A stretch of DNA of 64,000 nt from Gordonia polyisoprenivorans NBRC 16320 = JCM 10675 (lineage in GTDB: Bacteria; Actinomycetota; Actinomycetes; Mycobacteriales; Mycobacteriaceae). Shown piece after piece: positions 51,351 to 60,072 of this stretch. The DNA is taken from assembly GCF_000241325.1 (NCBI RefSeq), contig NZ_BAEI01000087.1, forward strand, positions 124,001-188,000. The letters are read 5' to 3'. Below the pieces are notes generated by a model that was given only the letters and a program-made list of their open reading frames with translations, was not told the origin of the DNA and did not search any database. Position numbers and translations under genes: made by a program. Numbering within the stretch: the stretch's first letter is position 1; each line of letters begins with the position of its first letter.

Positions 51351-52631
51351 TCAGGCTGCGGTGTCGTCGAGTCGCATGGTCCGTCGGTGATAGGACGGTA
51401 TCGGTCGCCGTTGCGGATCGATGCTGGCGGGTGGGATCAGCCAGGGGTGTCGGTCGAATCCCATGATGATGTCCCATCCGTGGTGGTGGACATCGTCGTG
51501 GCAACTGGTGCACAGCAGGCATCCGTTGTCGAGGTCGGTGGGCCCACCCTTGCTCCAATGCTCGAGGTGGTGTCCTTGGCAGCGTCCGGCGTGCGCACCG
51601 CATTTGATGCATCCGCGATCACGCACCAACAACGCTTTGCGCTGGCCGGGGGTGAAGAAGCGTTTCGCTTCGCCAACACTGAGCGGTACCCCGTTGGGAT
51701 CGAGCATGATCTTGGTGATCGTGGTGTCACACGACAACAACTTGGCGGTGGCTTCGGTGATCGCACCCATGTTCTGCAAGTTCCCGCCGAGTGCCGGGTT
51801 GTCGGCTGACCAGGTCCACAACAGCCCGTTGGTGGGTTTGGCCGAGAAGGTGGTGTCGGCCAAACCTTGTGCCGCCAACTCCACGATCGTTTCGAACGCG
51901 GCCGCGCAGATCTGTTCGGGTGTCCGCGGATCGGGGGAGCCGTCGGGTTGAGGTTTGGGCGCCGACAAGGTTTCCATCAGAGTTCTGGTTTTCTCCCCCG
52001 CGATGATGTCGAGGTTCGCCGAGATCTCCAACCGGCCGTCGTCGGTGATGCGGTCGGTGTAGGAGTTGATCGACTTGTCCTCGGCAGCCGGTAACCCACC
52101 GGGTGTCTCGGCCGCCAGCTCGTTCCCCAGCTGCCGCGAGTAGAGGTTGATCTCGGCGGGGGTGAAACCGGCAAAGTAATGCGAATGCGACAGCAGCTTC
52201 CGCAGGTATTCACACCGTTGCACGGTGTCGACGGGTTCGGGGCATCGGGTGTCGATGTGCGCCAATCCGCGGACGATGGCATCGGTGTGTTCGGACGAGA
52301 TGGACCCATCCGCCGCGTGCGCCAACAACAGATCCACATCGGTGGTGGCGGCAACCCGCACATATCGCGAAGCGACGGCGGGTGCGCAACCCATGCTGAT
52401 CAACAACTCCCGTAGCCGGGTCGTCTTGTGATCGGCCACTCCCAGCCGGTCCATCTCGCCGGTGAGGGTGGTGGCGTGGTGATCGATCAGGTTCCGCAGC
52501 AAGAGGACTTGTTTCATCGCGCCGAAGGCTTGCGACCCGGTCATGTCCGGATTCCATTGCAGGTCGCTGAGTTGGCTGACAATCCCGGCGAAAACCGCTT
52601 CGGCGTCAAGAGCTTTGGTGGTGTCGATCAT
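51351..52631 (-). CDS. DUF222/HNH endonuclease-domain protein (13E12 repeat family)
   Basis: The 426-residue protein has a DUF222 helical domain at about residues 20-310 and a C-terminal HNH domain: DRGCIKCGAHAGRCQGHHLEHWSKGGPTDLDNGCLLCTSCHDDVHHHGW, split here into its motif parts C-x2-C, GHH, HW-x3-G-x2-D-x-DN and C-x2-CH. Such proteins are found in many copies in mycobacterial and Gordonia genomes; their role is not established. It is bordered on both sides by the same REP-like hairpins, with no transposase. ATG start, with the frame beginning MIDTTKALDAEAVFAG. Confidence 0.92.
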   Translation of the reverse strand: MIDTTKALDAEAVFAGIVSQLSDLQWNPDMTGSQAFGAMKQVLLLRNLIDHHATTLTGEMDRLGVADHKTTRLRELLISMGCAPAVASRYVRVAATTDVDLLLAHAADGSISSEHTDAIVRGLAHIDTRCPEPVDTVQRCEYLRKLLSHSHYFAGFTPAEINLYSRQLGNELAAETPGGLPAAEDKSINSYTDRITDDGRLEISANLDIIAGEKTRTLMETLSAPKPQPDGSPDPRTPEQICAAAFETIVELAAQGLADTTFSAKPTNGLLWTWSADNPALGGNLQNMGAITEATAKLLSCDTTITKIMLDPNGVPLSVGEAKRFFTPGQRKALLVRDRGCIKCGAHAGRCQGHHLEHWSKGGPTDLDNGCLLCTSCHDDVHHHGWDIIMGFDRHPWLIPPASIDPQRRPIPSYHRRTMRLDDTAA

Positions 52632-52846
52632 GGCCCCTCCCCGGTCGCTGATCGGTGTGATGGATCCACTCTACTCGAACATGTGGATTAGGGCAAGTGT
52701 GTTCGATGGTTCTGTGGGGGAAATATGCTTGTGGACAACAGGTTTCGGTGGTGGGCTGGCGGAAGTTTTCTGTCGGTGGGATGTGGTAGGCGGTGCGGCT
52801 TTCGCTGCGGCTGTTCGATGTGGTTGAGAAGGGTGTTGTCTCACCA

Positions 52847-52956
52847 GGTCTCGAGGCCCGGCGCCTTGGGCGCCGTGCACCTCGACCATCGGGGGTAAGG
52901 CCCGGCGCCTGGGGCGCCGTGTACCTCGACCATCGGGGAGTCTCGACCAGCGGGGG
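52847..52956. repeat. REP-like palindromic repeats, right side of the HNH gene
   Basis: Two near-identical units, 52847-52895 and 52897-52938, each run from AGGCCCGGCGCC through GGGCGCCGTG to ACCTCGACCATCGGGG, and a third partial unit TCTCGACCAGCGGGGG ends at 52956. They pair internally around GGCGCC. They match the unit at 51160-51204 in reverse orientation. The rest of 52632-53021 shows no gene. Confidence 0.85.
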
Positions 52957-53021
52957 AAGGGGCACATGACCATGGTGTCGCTCATCGCCGATTTCCAGGA
53001 GTCACATCGTGTGCGGTGGTC

Positions 53022-54272
53022 TCACCCACGTACCGGGCACTCGGTGCGTGTGTAGATCGTCGGCATGCACAGGTTGCAGTGGATGCATTGCGACGTCGTC
53101 GATGGGTCGGCGCTGATCCGTTGTGGCAGATCGGGTTCGCGGAGTAGGGCGCGTCCCATGGCGAGGAAGTCGAAGCCCTCGGCGAGCGCCGCATCCATGG
53201 TGGCACGGTCGGTGATGCCGCCGAGCAGGATGATCGGTAGGTCGACCGCCTCCCGCAGCCGACGTGCCAACGGCAGCAGATAACCGGGGTGGTACTCGTA
53301 GTGCTTGAGGAAGAACGGGCCTGCGGCCTTCAGCCCCCAGCGCATCGGTCCGGTGAACGCGTCGGCGAACGCGGTCCGCGGCGCCTGACCGTGAAACAGG
53401 TACATCGGGTTGAGAAGTGAACTGCCCGCGGTGGGTTCGATGGCGTCAAGGTATCCGTCGGCTTCGAACAGCCGCGCCGCCGCGCACGCTTCGGCGACGT
53501 TGAAGCCTCGCCACCGGCGTGCGGGTGCGCCGACGGCTCCGACGCCGTCGTACATGTTGAGCTTGACCCAGATCGCGACATCGCTGCCGACCTCTTCGCG
53601 CACCGACTCGAGTACCTCGCGGGCCAGCCGGGCGCGGTTGACCAACGAGCCGCCATACCCGTCGCGACGGCGGTTGAGTAGCGGGGACAAGAAGCTGCTG
53701 AGGAGATAGTTGTGGCCGCAATGGATTTCGAGTGCATCGAAGCCGGAATCGACCGCGATGCGAGCCGCGCGGGCGAATGTGGTGCGCAGCGCGGCGATTT
53801 CCTCGACGGTGGGTGAGTGCGTCATCGACATCCCCATCGGCGCCGGGATCGGTGAGGCGGCCAGCGCCCGGGCCCTGTTCGACACCGAGTTGGCGACCGG
53901 GCCCGCGTGACCCAATTGTGCTGCCGCGCGAGCACCTTCGGCATGGATGGCCTCGGTCAGCCGGACCAGTCCGGGCGCGGCCTCGGGCCGTAGCCAGATC
54001 TGATGCCGGTCGGTGCGGCCCTCCGGGGAGATCGCACAGTAGGCGACGGTACTGATCCCGACCCCGCCTGCCGCCACCTCCCGGTGGAACTCGATGAGAT
54101 CGTCGGTGACGAGGGCGTCGGGGGTGCGGCCCTCGAAGGTCGCGCACTTGATGAGGCGGTTGCGCAGGTGCAGTGGACCGAGTCGGGCGGGCGCGAACGG
54201 GTCCGGCGCTGAGGGGTCCGGCGCTGATGGGTCCGGCGCTGATGAGTCCGGCGCAGTGATGTTGGTGGTCAT
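53022..54272 (-). CDS. Old-Yellow-Enzyme family NADH:flavin oxidoreductase
   Basis: The 416-residue protein has the FMN barrel with RNRLIKCATFEGRTPDALVT, AQLGHAGPVANS, FDALEIHCGHNYLLSSFLSPLLNRRRDGYGG split into HCGHNYLLSSFLSP and NRRRDGYGGS, and DFLAMGRALLREPDL. The C-terminus has QCIHCNLCMP...TECP, four cysteines like the iron-sulfur site of 2,4-dienoyl-CoA-reductase-type members, but the NADH-binding half that normally follows is missing. The N-terminus has a Ser-Ala-Pro-Asp-Pro repeat. The ATG overlaps the TetR stop by 4 bp, so the pair is coupled and under the 25-bp operator. Confidence 0.9.
   Translation of the reverse strand: MTTNITAPDSSAPDPSAPDPSAPDPFAPARLGPLHLRNRLIKCATFEGRTPDALVTDDLIEFHREVAAGGVGISTVAYCAISPEGRTDRHQIWLRPEAAPGLVRLTEAIHAEGARAAAQLGHAGPVANSVSNRARALAASPIPAPMGMSMTHSPTVEEIAALRTTFARAARIAVDSGFDALEIHCGHNYLLSSFLSPLLNRRRDGYGGSLVNRARLAREVLESVREEVGSDVAIWVKLNMYDGVGAVGAPARRWRGFNVAEACAAARLFEADGYLDAIEPTAGSSLLNPMYLFHGQAPRTAFADAFTGPMRWGLKAAGPFFLKHYEYHPGYLLPLARRLREAVDLPIILLGGITDRATMDAALAEGFDFLAMGRALLREPDLPQRISADPSTTSQCIHCNLCMPTIYTRTECPVRG
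54199..54258 (-). repeat. 15-bp tandem repeat, four copies, at the N-terminus of the oxidoreductase
   Basis: The + strand unit GGGTCCGGCGCTGAT is repeated at 54199, 54214, 54229 and (degenerate) 54244. It encodes the pentapeptide SAPDP/PSAPD between the start and the FMN domain. Copy changes would stay in frame. Confidence 0.9.
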
Positions 54273-54850
54273 GACAACTCCTTCGAGACAACCGGTGCGC
54301 CGAGTCCGGCGACCACGAACGCGCGCAGTGCCGCGATCGCGTCGTCGGAGAGGGGCCCGTTCCCACCGAAGCGGTGGAGGATCAGCGTGAACGCGAGCGC
54401 CCACCGGCGTCGCGCGGCGCGCGTGTCGAGGCCGGGCACCAGCGGCGTGAGCAGATCCACCCAGTCGTCCAGACGGAACCAGCGGCGCGTCCACGCGGCG
54501 TCGGGATGGGCGTCGACGAAGCGTGCCAGTAGCTGCAGATGGAGATGGCCGACGGGATCGGCCCGAAGTCGGACGAGCGGGTCGACGACGAGAGCGATGA
54601 GGTCGGTAATGGTGCGACCGGCGAGGTCGTCGCCGAGGGCGTCGGCCCACAGTGGCGCCAACCGGTCCTCCAGCAGGGCCGCGACCAGGTCGTCCTTGGA
54701 TCCGAAGTGGTAGTGCACGGCCGCCGGATTCACCCCGGCCTCGGTGCAGATGGCCCGCACCGACACGGTGTCGGGTCCGTCGGTCAGGAACAGTCGCTCG
54801 GCGGCCATCAGCAGGTGTTCGCGCGTCACCTGGGCGCGTGTCGGTGCCAT
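54269..54850 (-). CDS. TetR-family regulator of the oxidoreductase gene
   Basis: The 193-residue protein has a TetR helix-turn-helix at about residues 10-52 (TVSVRAICTEAGVNPAAVHYHFGSKDDL split as VRAICTEAGVNPAAVHYHF) and a helical ligand domain with RWALAFTLILHRFGG. It is the first gene of a two-gene unit with the Old-Yellow-Enzyme gene. A perfect 25-bp palindrome starts 23 bp upstream of its ATG, so it probably represses its own operon until a ligand, perhaps an enone, is present. Confidence 0.93.
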   Translation of the reverse strand: MAPTRAQVTREHLLMAAERLFLTDGPDTVSVRAICTEAGVNPAAVHYHFGSKDDLVAALLEDRLAPLWADALGDDLAGRTITDLIALVVDPLVRLRADPVGHLHLQLLARFVDAHPDAAWTRRWFRLDDWVDLLTPLVPGLDTRAARRRWALAFTLILHRFGGNGPLSDDAIAALRAFVVAGLGAPVVSKELS

Positions 54851-54872
54851 ACCTGTCGATCAAAGCAGACCC

Positions 54873-54897
54873 CCATCACTGATTCAATCAGTGATGG
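54873..54897. promoter_or_regulatory. Perfect 25-bp palindromic operator upstream of the TetR/oxidoreductase operon
   Basis: CCATCACTGATT and AATCAGTGATGG are perfect 12-bp inverted arms around one C. It sits between the TetR gene and the lipoamide dehydrogenase gene, 23 bp from the TetR start and 84 bp from the other start. Its TGATTCAATCA core is much AT-richer than its surroundings. Confidence 0.85.
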
Positions 54898-54980
54898 AAA
54901 CCGTCGGTGTTCGAGGTGGTTACCGGCCAGTACCGGGGACGCTCTGCGCTGGTACCCGACGCCGTCGTAGGGTGGTGGCC

Positions 54981-56366
54981 GTGGCTGAACACTTCCAAAC
55001 AGTTGTCCTGGGTGCTGGTCCAGGTGGGTACGTGGCCGCGATCCGGTCCGCCCAGCTGGGCATGAAAACCGCCGTCATCGAAGAGAAGTACTGGGGCGGT
55101 GTGTGCCTGAACGTCGGATGTATCCCGTCGAAGGCACTTCTCCGGAACGCCGAGCTGGCGCATATCTTCAACCATCAGGCGAAGACCTTCGGCATGTCCG
55201 GTGAGGTCTCCTTCGACTTCGGTCCGGCATTCGACCGCAGTCGCAAGGTCAGTGAGGGCATCGTCAAGGGTGTCCACTTTCTGATGAAGAAGAACAAGAT
55301 CACCGAGATCGACGGATACGGTGTGTTCCAGGACGCGAAGAGCCTCAAGGTGGGGGATCGCGAGATCACCTGGGACAACCTCATCATCGACACCGGATCG
55401 ACCGTCAAGCTGCTGCCGGGCGTCGAGCTGAGCGACAACGTCGTCACCTACGAGACCCAGATCCTCACCCGTGAGCTGCCCGAGTCGATCGTGATCGTCG
55501 GTGCCGGCGCGATCGGCATGGAATTCGGGTACGTGCTGGCCAATTACGGGGTCGACGTCACGATCGTGGAATTCCTCGATCGGGTCCTGCCCAACGAGGA
55601 CGTCGACGTCTCCAAGGCCATCGCCAAGGAGTACAAGAAGCTCGGCGTCAAGGTGCTGACCTCGACCAAGGTGCAGACCGTCACCGACAACGGTGACAGC
55701 GTGACCGTCACCTACAAGGACGCCAAGGACAACGACGGCGAACTGACCGTCGACAAGGTCCTGATGTCGGTCGGTTTCGCCCCGCGCGTCGACGGCTACG
55801 GCCTCGAGAAGACCGGCGTCGAACTCACCGAACGCGGCGCCATCGCGATCGACGACCACATGCGCACCAACGTCGACGGCATCTACGCGATCGGTGACGT
55901 GACCGCCAAGCTGCAGCTCGCACACGTGGCCGAGGCGCAGGGCGTGGTCGCCGCCGAGACGATGGCCGGCGCGGAGACGATGACGCTGGGAGATTACCGT
56001 TTCATGCCGCGCGCGACGTTCTGCCAGCCGCAGGTCGCCTCGTTCGGCCTGACCGAGGCACAGGCCAAGGACGAAGGCTACGACGTGACCGTGTCGACCT
56101 TCCCGTTCTCCGCCAACGGCAAGGCACAGGGACTCGGCGAGACCGCAGGCTTCGTCAAACTCCTCACCAACTCCGAGACCGAGGAACTCCTCGGCGGACA
56201 TCTGGTGGGCGACAACGTCTCCGAGATGCTTCCCGAGCTGACGCTGGCCCACAAGTGGGACCTCACCGCGCGTGAACTGGCACGCAACGTCCATACCCAC
56301 CCGACGATGAGCGAAGCGCTGCAGGAAACGTTCCACGGCGCGATCGGACACATGATCAACCTCTGA
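54981..56366 (+). CDS. lpdA: Dihydrolipoyl dehydrogenase
   Basis: The 461-residue flavoprotein disulfide reductase has the FAD motif VVLGAGPGGYVAA, redox pair C42/C47 in GVCLNVGC, NAD motif IVIVGAGAIGMEFGYVLA, the second FAD motif GIYAIGDVTAK and the C-terminal HTHPTMSE with the active histidine. It is the E3 subunit of pyruvate, 2-oxoglutarate and branched-chain dehydrogenase complexes. I chose the GTG at 54981 because TAGGGT ends exactly 7 nt upstream, a leaderless layout. No E1/E2 genes are near, as is usual in actinobacteria. Confidence 0.96.
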   Translation: MAEHFQTVVLGAGPGGYVAAIRSAQLGMKTAVIEEKYWGGVCLNVGCIPSKALLRNAELAHIFNHQAKTFGMSGEVSFDFGPAFDRSRKVSEGIVKGVHFLMKKNKITEIDGYGVFQDAKSLKVGDREITWDNLIIDTGSTVKLLPGVELSDNVVTYETQILTRELPESIVIVGAGAIGMEFGYVLANYGVDVTIVEFLDRVLPNEDVDVSKAIAKEYKKLGVKVLTSTKVQTVTDNGDSVTVTYKDAKDNDGELTVDKVLMSVGFAPRVDGYGLEKTGVELTERGAIAIDDHMRTNVDGIYAIGDVTAKLQLAHVAEAQGVVAAETMAGAETMTLGDYRFMPRATFCQPQVASFGLTEAQAKDEGYDVTVSTFPFSANGKAQGLGETAGFVKLLTNSETEELLGGHLVGDNVSEMLPELTLAHKWDLTARELARNVHTHPTMSEALQETFHGAIGHMINL

Positions 56367-56396
56367 GTCACTTCGTCGTGTTCGACGCCGGAGCGC

Positions 56397-57158
56397 TCAG
56401 CCGTCGGCGGCCACCTTGTTCACCGCCGCGGTGAAGAACTGACGGAACGCGGCGTCGTCGGGGGCCGAGCCCGGTGTGGTCGCGGTGTAGAGGGCCGAGA
56501 CGCTGTATCCCTTCACCGACGCGAAACCGGTGTAGGTGGTCACGGTCACGACCTGGCCGGCCGTGGAGACCTTCTGGTCCTGACGCAGCACCAGGACGTC
56601 GCCCGGATCCGCCCGGGTGGCCGGTGCGGGTATCACAGTGTTGGTCGCGGTCGCGGTGGTGCCTGCGGCCGCGCCGGTGTTGATCGTGATCGAGAAGTTC
56701 TTGCAGGGTCCCGTTGCTCTCGCCCGTGCCGCGGCGACGTCGCTCGACTGCGCGGCGAGGCCCTCGCTGAGAATGCCGCCGCTCGTCGAGGTCGCGACCG
56801 CGACACCGAGCTTCGACGCATCGACGTCCGGCAGCTTCTGCAGATCGGCACACGCGGACGGGGTGATCGTCGCGTTGCGGGTGGTGCCCTGGAACTGCGA
56901 CACCGCCTGCCGGAACTGATCCTCCGGCAGCGGGGTGAGGGTGAATCCGGCCGGGAGATCGGCAGCGGTGACCACCAGGGCCTTGACCTTCGCGGGATCG
57001 CCGCTGCTCGTCGATGCGGTGCTCGACGCCGTCGACGGACCTGCCGACGACGCGTCAGCGGCCTGCGGCGTCCCCGACGTCGTGCAGCCGGCGATCAACA
57101 GGACCGAGGTGGTGGCCGTTGCGGCCGCCAGAGAACTGCGGATGACCGTGTTGCGCAT
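56397..57158 (-). CDS. Putative lipoprotein of unknown function
   Basis: The 253-residue protein has a signal peptide with the lipobox LLIAGC at about residue 25, a Ser/Thr/Ala-rich linker, and a soluble domain with ADLPAGFTLTPLP and two or three cysteines. Such lipoproteins are common in mycolic-acid bacteria; I cannot name the family with confidence (a DUF5642-like domain is possible). GGGGGCAC precedes the ATG. It is convergent with the lipoamide dehydrogenase gene, 30 bp away. Confidence 0.85.
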   Translation of the reverse strand: MRNTVIRSSLAAATATTSVLLIAGCTTSGTPQAADASSAGPSTASSTASTSSGDPAKVKALVVTAADLPAGFTLTPLPEDQFRQAVSQFQGTTRNATITPSACADLQKLPDVDASKLGVAVATSTSGGILSEGLAAQSSDVAAARARATGPCKNFSITINTGAAAGTTATATNTVIPAPATRADPGDVLVLRQDQKVSTAGQVVTVTTYTGFASVKGYSVSALYTATTPGSAPDDAAFRQFFTAAVNKVAADG

Positions 57159-57321
57159 GAAGTGCCCCCTGTGTCGATGGTTCCGGGCACACCGGAGCCA
57201 CCGATGAGGGTAACGGCCGGCTGGGCGTCCTTTCCACGGATGGTCGTTCGCGTGAACGCCTCGTCCGCGGTGGTTCGTCCCCGCCCGGGAGTGTCGGGAA
57301 CGATGGATACAGTCGAGGACG

Positions 57322-58203
57322 ATGAACGCCGAGCGCACCAGGGTGTGGACGCCGCCGGGACCGGTGGATCTGCGATACACGCTGGGACTGCACCGGCGCG
57401 GCGGAGGTGACCCCGCGTTCCGCTACGGCCGCGACGGGTCGGTGTGGCGCGCGAGCCACACCCCGGACGGAGCGGCAACCCTGACGGTGCGTGTCGACGG
57501 TGAGCGCATCGTCGGCCGCGCGTGGGGCGACGGTGCCGACTGGCTGCTCGAATCGATGCCCGCAATGCTCGGCGGCGACGACGCCCCCGAGTCCATGCCC
57601 GTCCACGACGACGTGGTCGCCGGACTCGTCGCCCGCTCGCGCGGGTTGCGCATCGGGGCCACCGGGCGCGTGTGGGAGGCGCTCGTGCCGGCCATTCTCG
57701 AACAGAAGGTGGTCGGTGCCGAGGCCTGGCGGGCGTGGCGATACCTGGTGCACCGCCACGGTTCCCGGGCGCCGGGGCCGGTGCCCGACGACATGCGGGT
57801 GCCGCCGCCGCAGGAGCTGTGGCCCTCGATCCCGGTGTGGGACTGGCACCGCAGCGGCGCCGAGCCGGTGCGGATGCGCACGATCCGAGGCGCCACCTCA
57901 CTCGATGTGGAACGGCACGCCGGTCGGCTCGACATCCTGCGCGGTGTCGGCCCGTGGACCGTCGCCGAGACCCGGGCGCGTGCGGTCGGCGACGCCGACG
58001 CGGTGCCCGTCGGCGACTACCACATTCCGTCGGCGGTCGGGCAGACGCTCATCGGGGAACCGGTGGATGACGCGCGCATGCTCGAACTCCTCGAACCCTA
58101 TGCCGGACACCGCTATCGGATCATCCGGATGGTCGAGATGCACGGCTCGCGTCCCCAGCGACGGGGCAACCGGATGAGCGTGCGCGACTATCGCACGTTC
58201 TGA
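57322..58203 (+). CDS. AlkA-like DNA-3-methyladenine glycosylase / HhH-GPD protein
   Basis: The 293-residue protein has a helix-hairpin-helix-GPD domain with ILRGVGPWTVAETRARAVGDADAVPVGDYH, split here into GVGPWTVAETRARA and DAVPVGDYHIPSAVG. The aspartate of VGDYHIP is at the catalytic position. The N-terminal 90 residues (VDLRYTLGLHRRGGGDPAFR) match the AlkA type. It would remove alkylated bases from DNA. TACAGT ends 8 nt before the ATG. Confidence 0.87.
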   Translation: MNAERTRVWTPPGPVDLRYTLGLHRRGGGDPAFRYGRDGSVWRASHTPDGAATLTVRVDGERIVGRAWGDGADWLLESMPAMLGGDDAPESMPVHDDVVAGLVARSRGLRIGATGRVWEALVPAILEQKVVGAEAWRAWRYLVHRHGSRAPGPVPDDMRVPPPQELWPSIPVWDWHRSGAEPVRMRTIRGATSLDVERHAGRLDILRGVGPWTVAETRARAVGDADAVPVGDYHIPSAVGQTLIGEPVDDARMLELLEPYAGHRYRIIRMVEMHGSRPQRRGNRMSVRDYRTF

Positions 58204-58376
58204 ACGCAGAACAATCACCCGGCGCCACAATCATCCGGCGCCGAACCATCGCGTGATGCACCCATCGCACATTGCGCACGTCGGTGTCGAGTCCGGAACC
58301 GGCTGAGGGCACTTCGCGTCATGCTGAGCGCAACCGTTCTGCCCGCTCCGGAACTGCCGCATCATTGCCCACCATC

Positions 58377-59231
58377 ATGGCAATTTCTCTTATCCCGGGT
58401 TCCAGTTCCTCGGCGGCGTCGTCATCCGGGCGACCGTCGGGCACCAGGTCGGCGGCGCAGATCCGTGCGGCACGACGCTCACGCATGCTGACGTGGATCC
58501 GGGTCCTCTCACCCATCGGCGTGCTCGCACTGTGGCAACTCGGGAGCGCCCTGGGGGTCCTGCCGCAGGACAAGCTGCCCGCACCGTCGCTCATCGCCGA
58601 GGCCGGTTGGGAGAAGCTGCAGAGCGGTGAACTCACCGACGCCATCGTCGCCTCCACCGAACGCGTGGCGATCGGCCTGGGACTCGGCGTGGTCATCGGC
58701 ATCGGGCTCGGGGTGATCGTCGGACTGAGCCGGCTCTCGGACGCGATCATCGACCCGAACATGCAGGCGATCCGGGCGCTTCCGCTGTTCGGGCTCATCC
58801 CGCTGTTCATCCTGTGGTTCGGTATCGAGGAGACCCCGAAGATCCTGCTGGTGGCACTCGGTGCGATCTTCCCCCTGTATCTCAACACCTCGGCCGCGAT
58901 CCGACAGATCGACCCGAAGCTCCGCGAGAACGCCAAGGTCCTCGGATTCGGCCGCCTGCAGACGATTCGGGAGCTGGTCATCCCCAGCGCCATGCCGCAG
59001 ATCCTCGTCGGACTCCGGCAGTCACTGGCGATCGCCTGGCTCAGTCTGATCGTCGCCGAGCAGATCGCGGCGACCTCCGGGCTGGGATACCTGATCAACA
59101 ACGCGCGCGACTTCCTCCGCACCGACGTCGTGTTCTTCGGCCTGATCATCTATGCGGCACTGGGATTGATCACCGACGCGATCGTGCGCGCGTTGGAGAA
59201 GTACACCACGCGCTACCAACAGACCAACTGA
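58377..59231 (+). CDS. ssuC: Alkanesulfonate ABC transporter permease
   Basis: The 284-residue permease has about six hydrophobic segments and the transport motif RELVIPSAMPQILVGLRQSLAI (in parts RELVIPSAMPQ and LRQSLAIAWLSLIVAEQ), typical of SsuC/TauC. An in-frame start further upstream is open, but the ATG at 58377 gives the family length after a small Ser/Gly-rich head. First gene of an ssuCBAD unit; 15 bp separate it from ssuB. The 173 bp before it hold no obvious operator. Confidence 0.9.
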   Translation: MAISLIPGSSSSAASSSGRPSGTRSAAQIRAARRSRMLTWIRVLSPIGVLALWQLGSALGVLPQDKLPAPSLIAEAGWEKLQSGELTDAIVASTERVAIGLGLGVVIGIGLGVIVGLSRLSDAIIDPNMQAIRALPLFGLIPLFILWFGIEETPKILLVALGAIFPLYLNTSAAIRQIDPKLRENAKVLGFGRLQTIRELVIPSAMPQILVGLRQSLAIAWLSLIVAEQIAATSGLGYLINNARDFLRTDVVFFGLIIYAALGLITDAIVRALEKYTTRYQQTN

Positions 59232-59245
59232 AGGAGGGCCGGCCC

Positions 59246-59998
59246 ATGACTGCCACCATCGATGCCGCGAGCGCCACGCGGACAACGCAATCGACCGAGA
59301 TCGCCGGGCAGGTGTCGGCGGCGACCTTCGCCTATGGCGACGCGGAACCGGTGCTGCGCAACATGTCCCTGACCGTGCGCACCGGCGAGATCGTCGCCAT
59401 CATCGGCCGCAGCGGCAGCGGCAAATCGACCCTGCTGCGGCTGCTCGCCGGCCTGTCGCAGCCCTCGACAGGGGAGGTCACCACGTCCGGGGCGCCTGCG
59501 GTGGCATTTCAGGAACCCCGACTGTTCCCGTGGCGCACGGTGCGTCGCAACGTCGAATTCGGGGTCGTCCGTTCACGACTCAAGGGTGCGGCCGCCGCAG
59601 CGCGGGTCAGCGACACCCTCGCCGAGGTCGGGCTGGCCGACAAGGCCGACGCGTGGCCGGCGCAGCTGTCCGGCGGTCAGGCCCAACGGGTCTCGTTGGC
59701 GCGCGCCCTGGTTGCCGATCCGCAACTGTTGCTGCTCGACGAACCCTTCGGCGCTCTCGACGCCTTGACCCGGGCGGCCATGCACCGGCTGCTTATCAAC
59801 TTGTGGCAGGCCCACGGATTCAGCGTTCTCGTCGTGACCCATGACGTCGACGAGGCGCTGCGCCTCGCGGACCGGGTGGTCGTGCTCGCCGACGGGCACA
59901 TCGCCGCCGACGTCACCGTCGACGCGCCACGTGATCCCGACGGCGCAGCGCAGACCGCGCATCTGCGGACCCGGCTGCTCGACGCTCTCGGCGAATAG
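59246..59998 (+). CDS. ssuB: Alkanesulfonate ABC transporter ATP-binding protein
   Basis: The 250-residue ATPase has Walker A GRSGSGKST, Q-loop FQEPRLFPW, signature LSGGQAQRVSLARAL, Walker B LLLLDEPFGALDAL and the switch VVTHDVDEA, the SsuB pattern. GAAGGAGG lies 9 nt before the ATG. It is followed by ssuA after 74 bp, and the complete transporter is therefore encoded here. Confidence 0.93.
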   Translation: MTATIDAASATRTTQSTEIAGQVSAATFAYGDAEPVLRNMSLTVRTGEIVAIIGRSGSGKSTLLRLLAGLSQPSTGEVTTSGAPAVAFQEPRLFPWRTVRRNVEFGVVRSRLKGAAAAARVSDTLAEVGLADKADAWPAQLSGGQAQRVSLARALVADPQLLLLDEPFGALDALTRAAMHRLLINLWQAHGFSVLVVTHDVDEALRLADRVVVLADGHIAADVTVDAPRDPDGAAQTAHLRTRLLDALGE

Positions 59999-60072
59999 GG
60001 CACTCACCGCAACCTCCCGCTCACCAGTTTTCTTGGCCCGACGTCTGTCGGGTCGGCATCATCGAAAGGCTC

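Noticed and set aside
50880..52956. Insertion sequence or composite transposon around the HNH gene
   Set aside because: No transposase, no perfect terminal inverted repeats and no target-site duplication were found; the repeats are several short hairpins rather than two ends.
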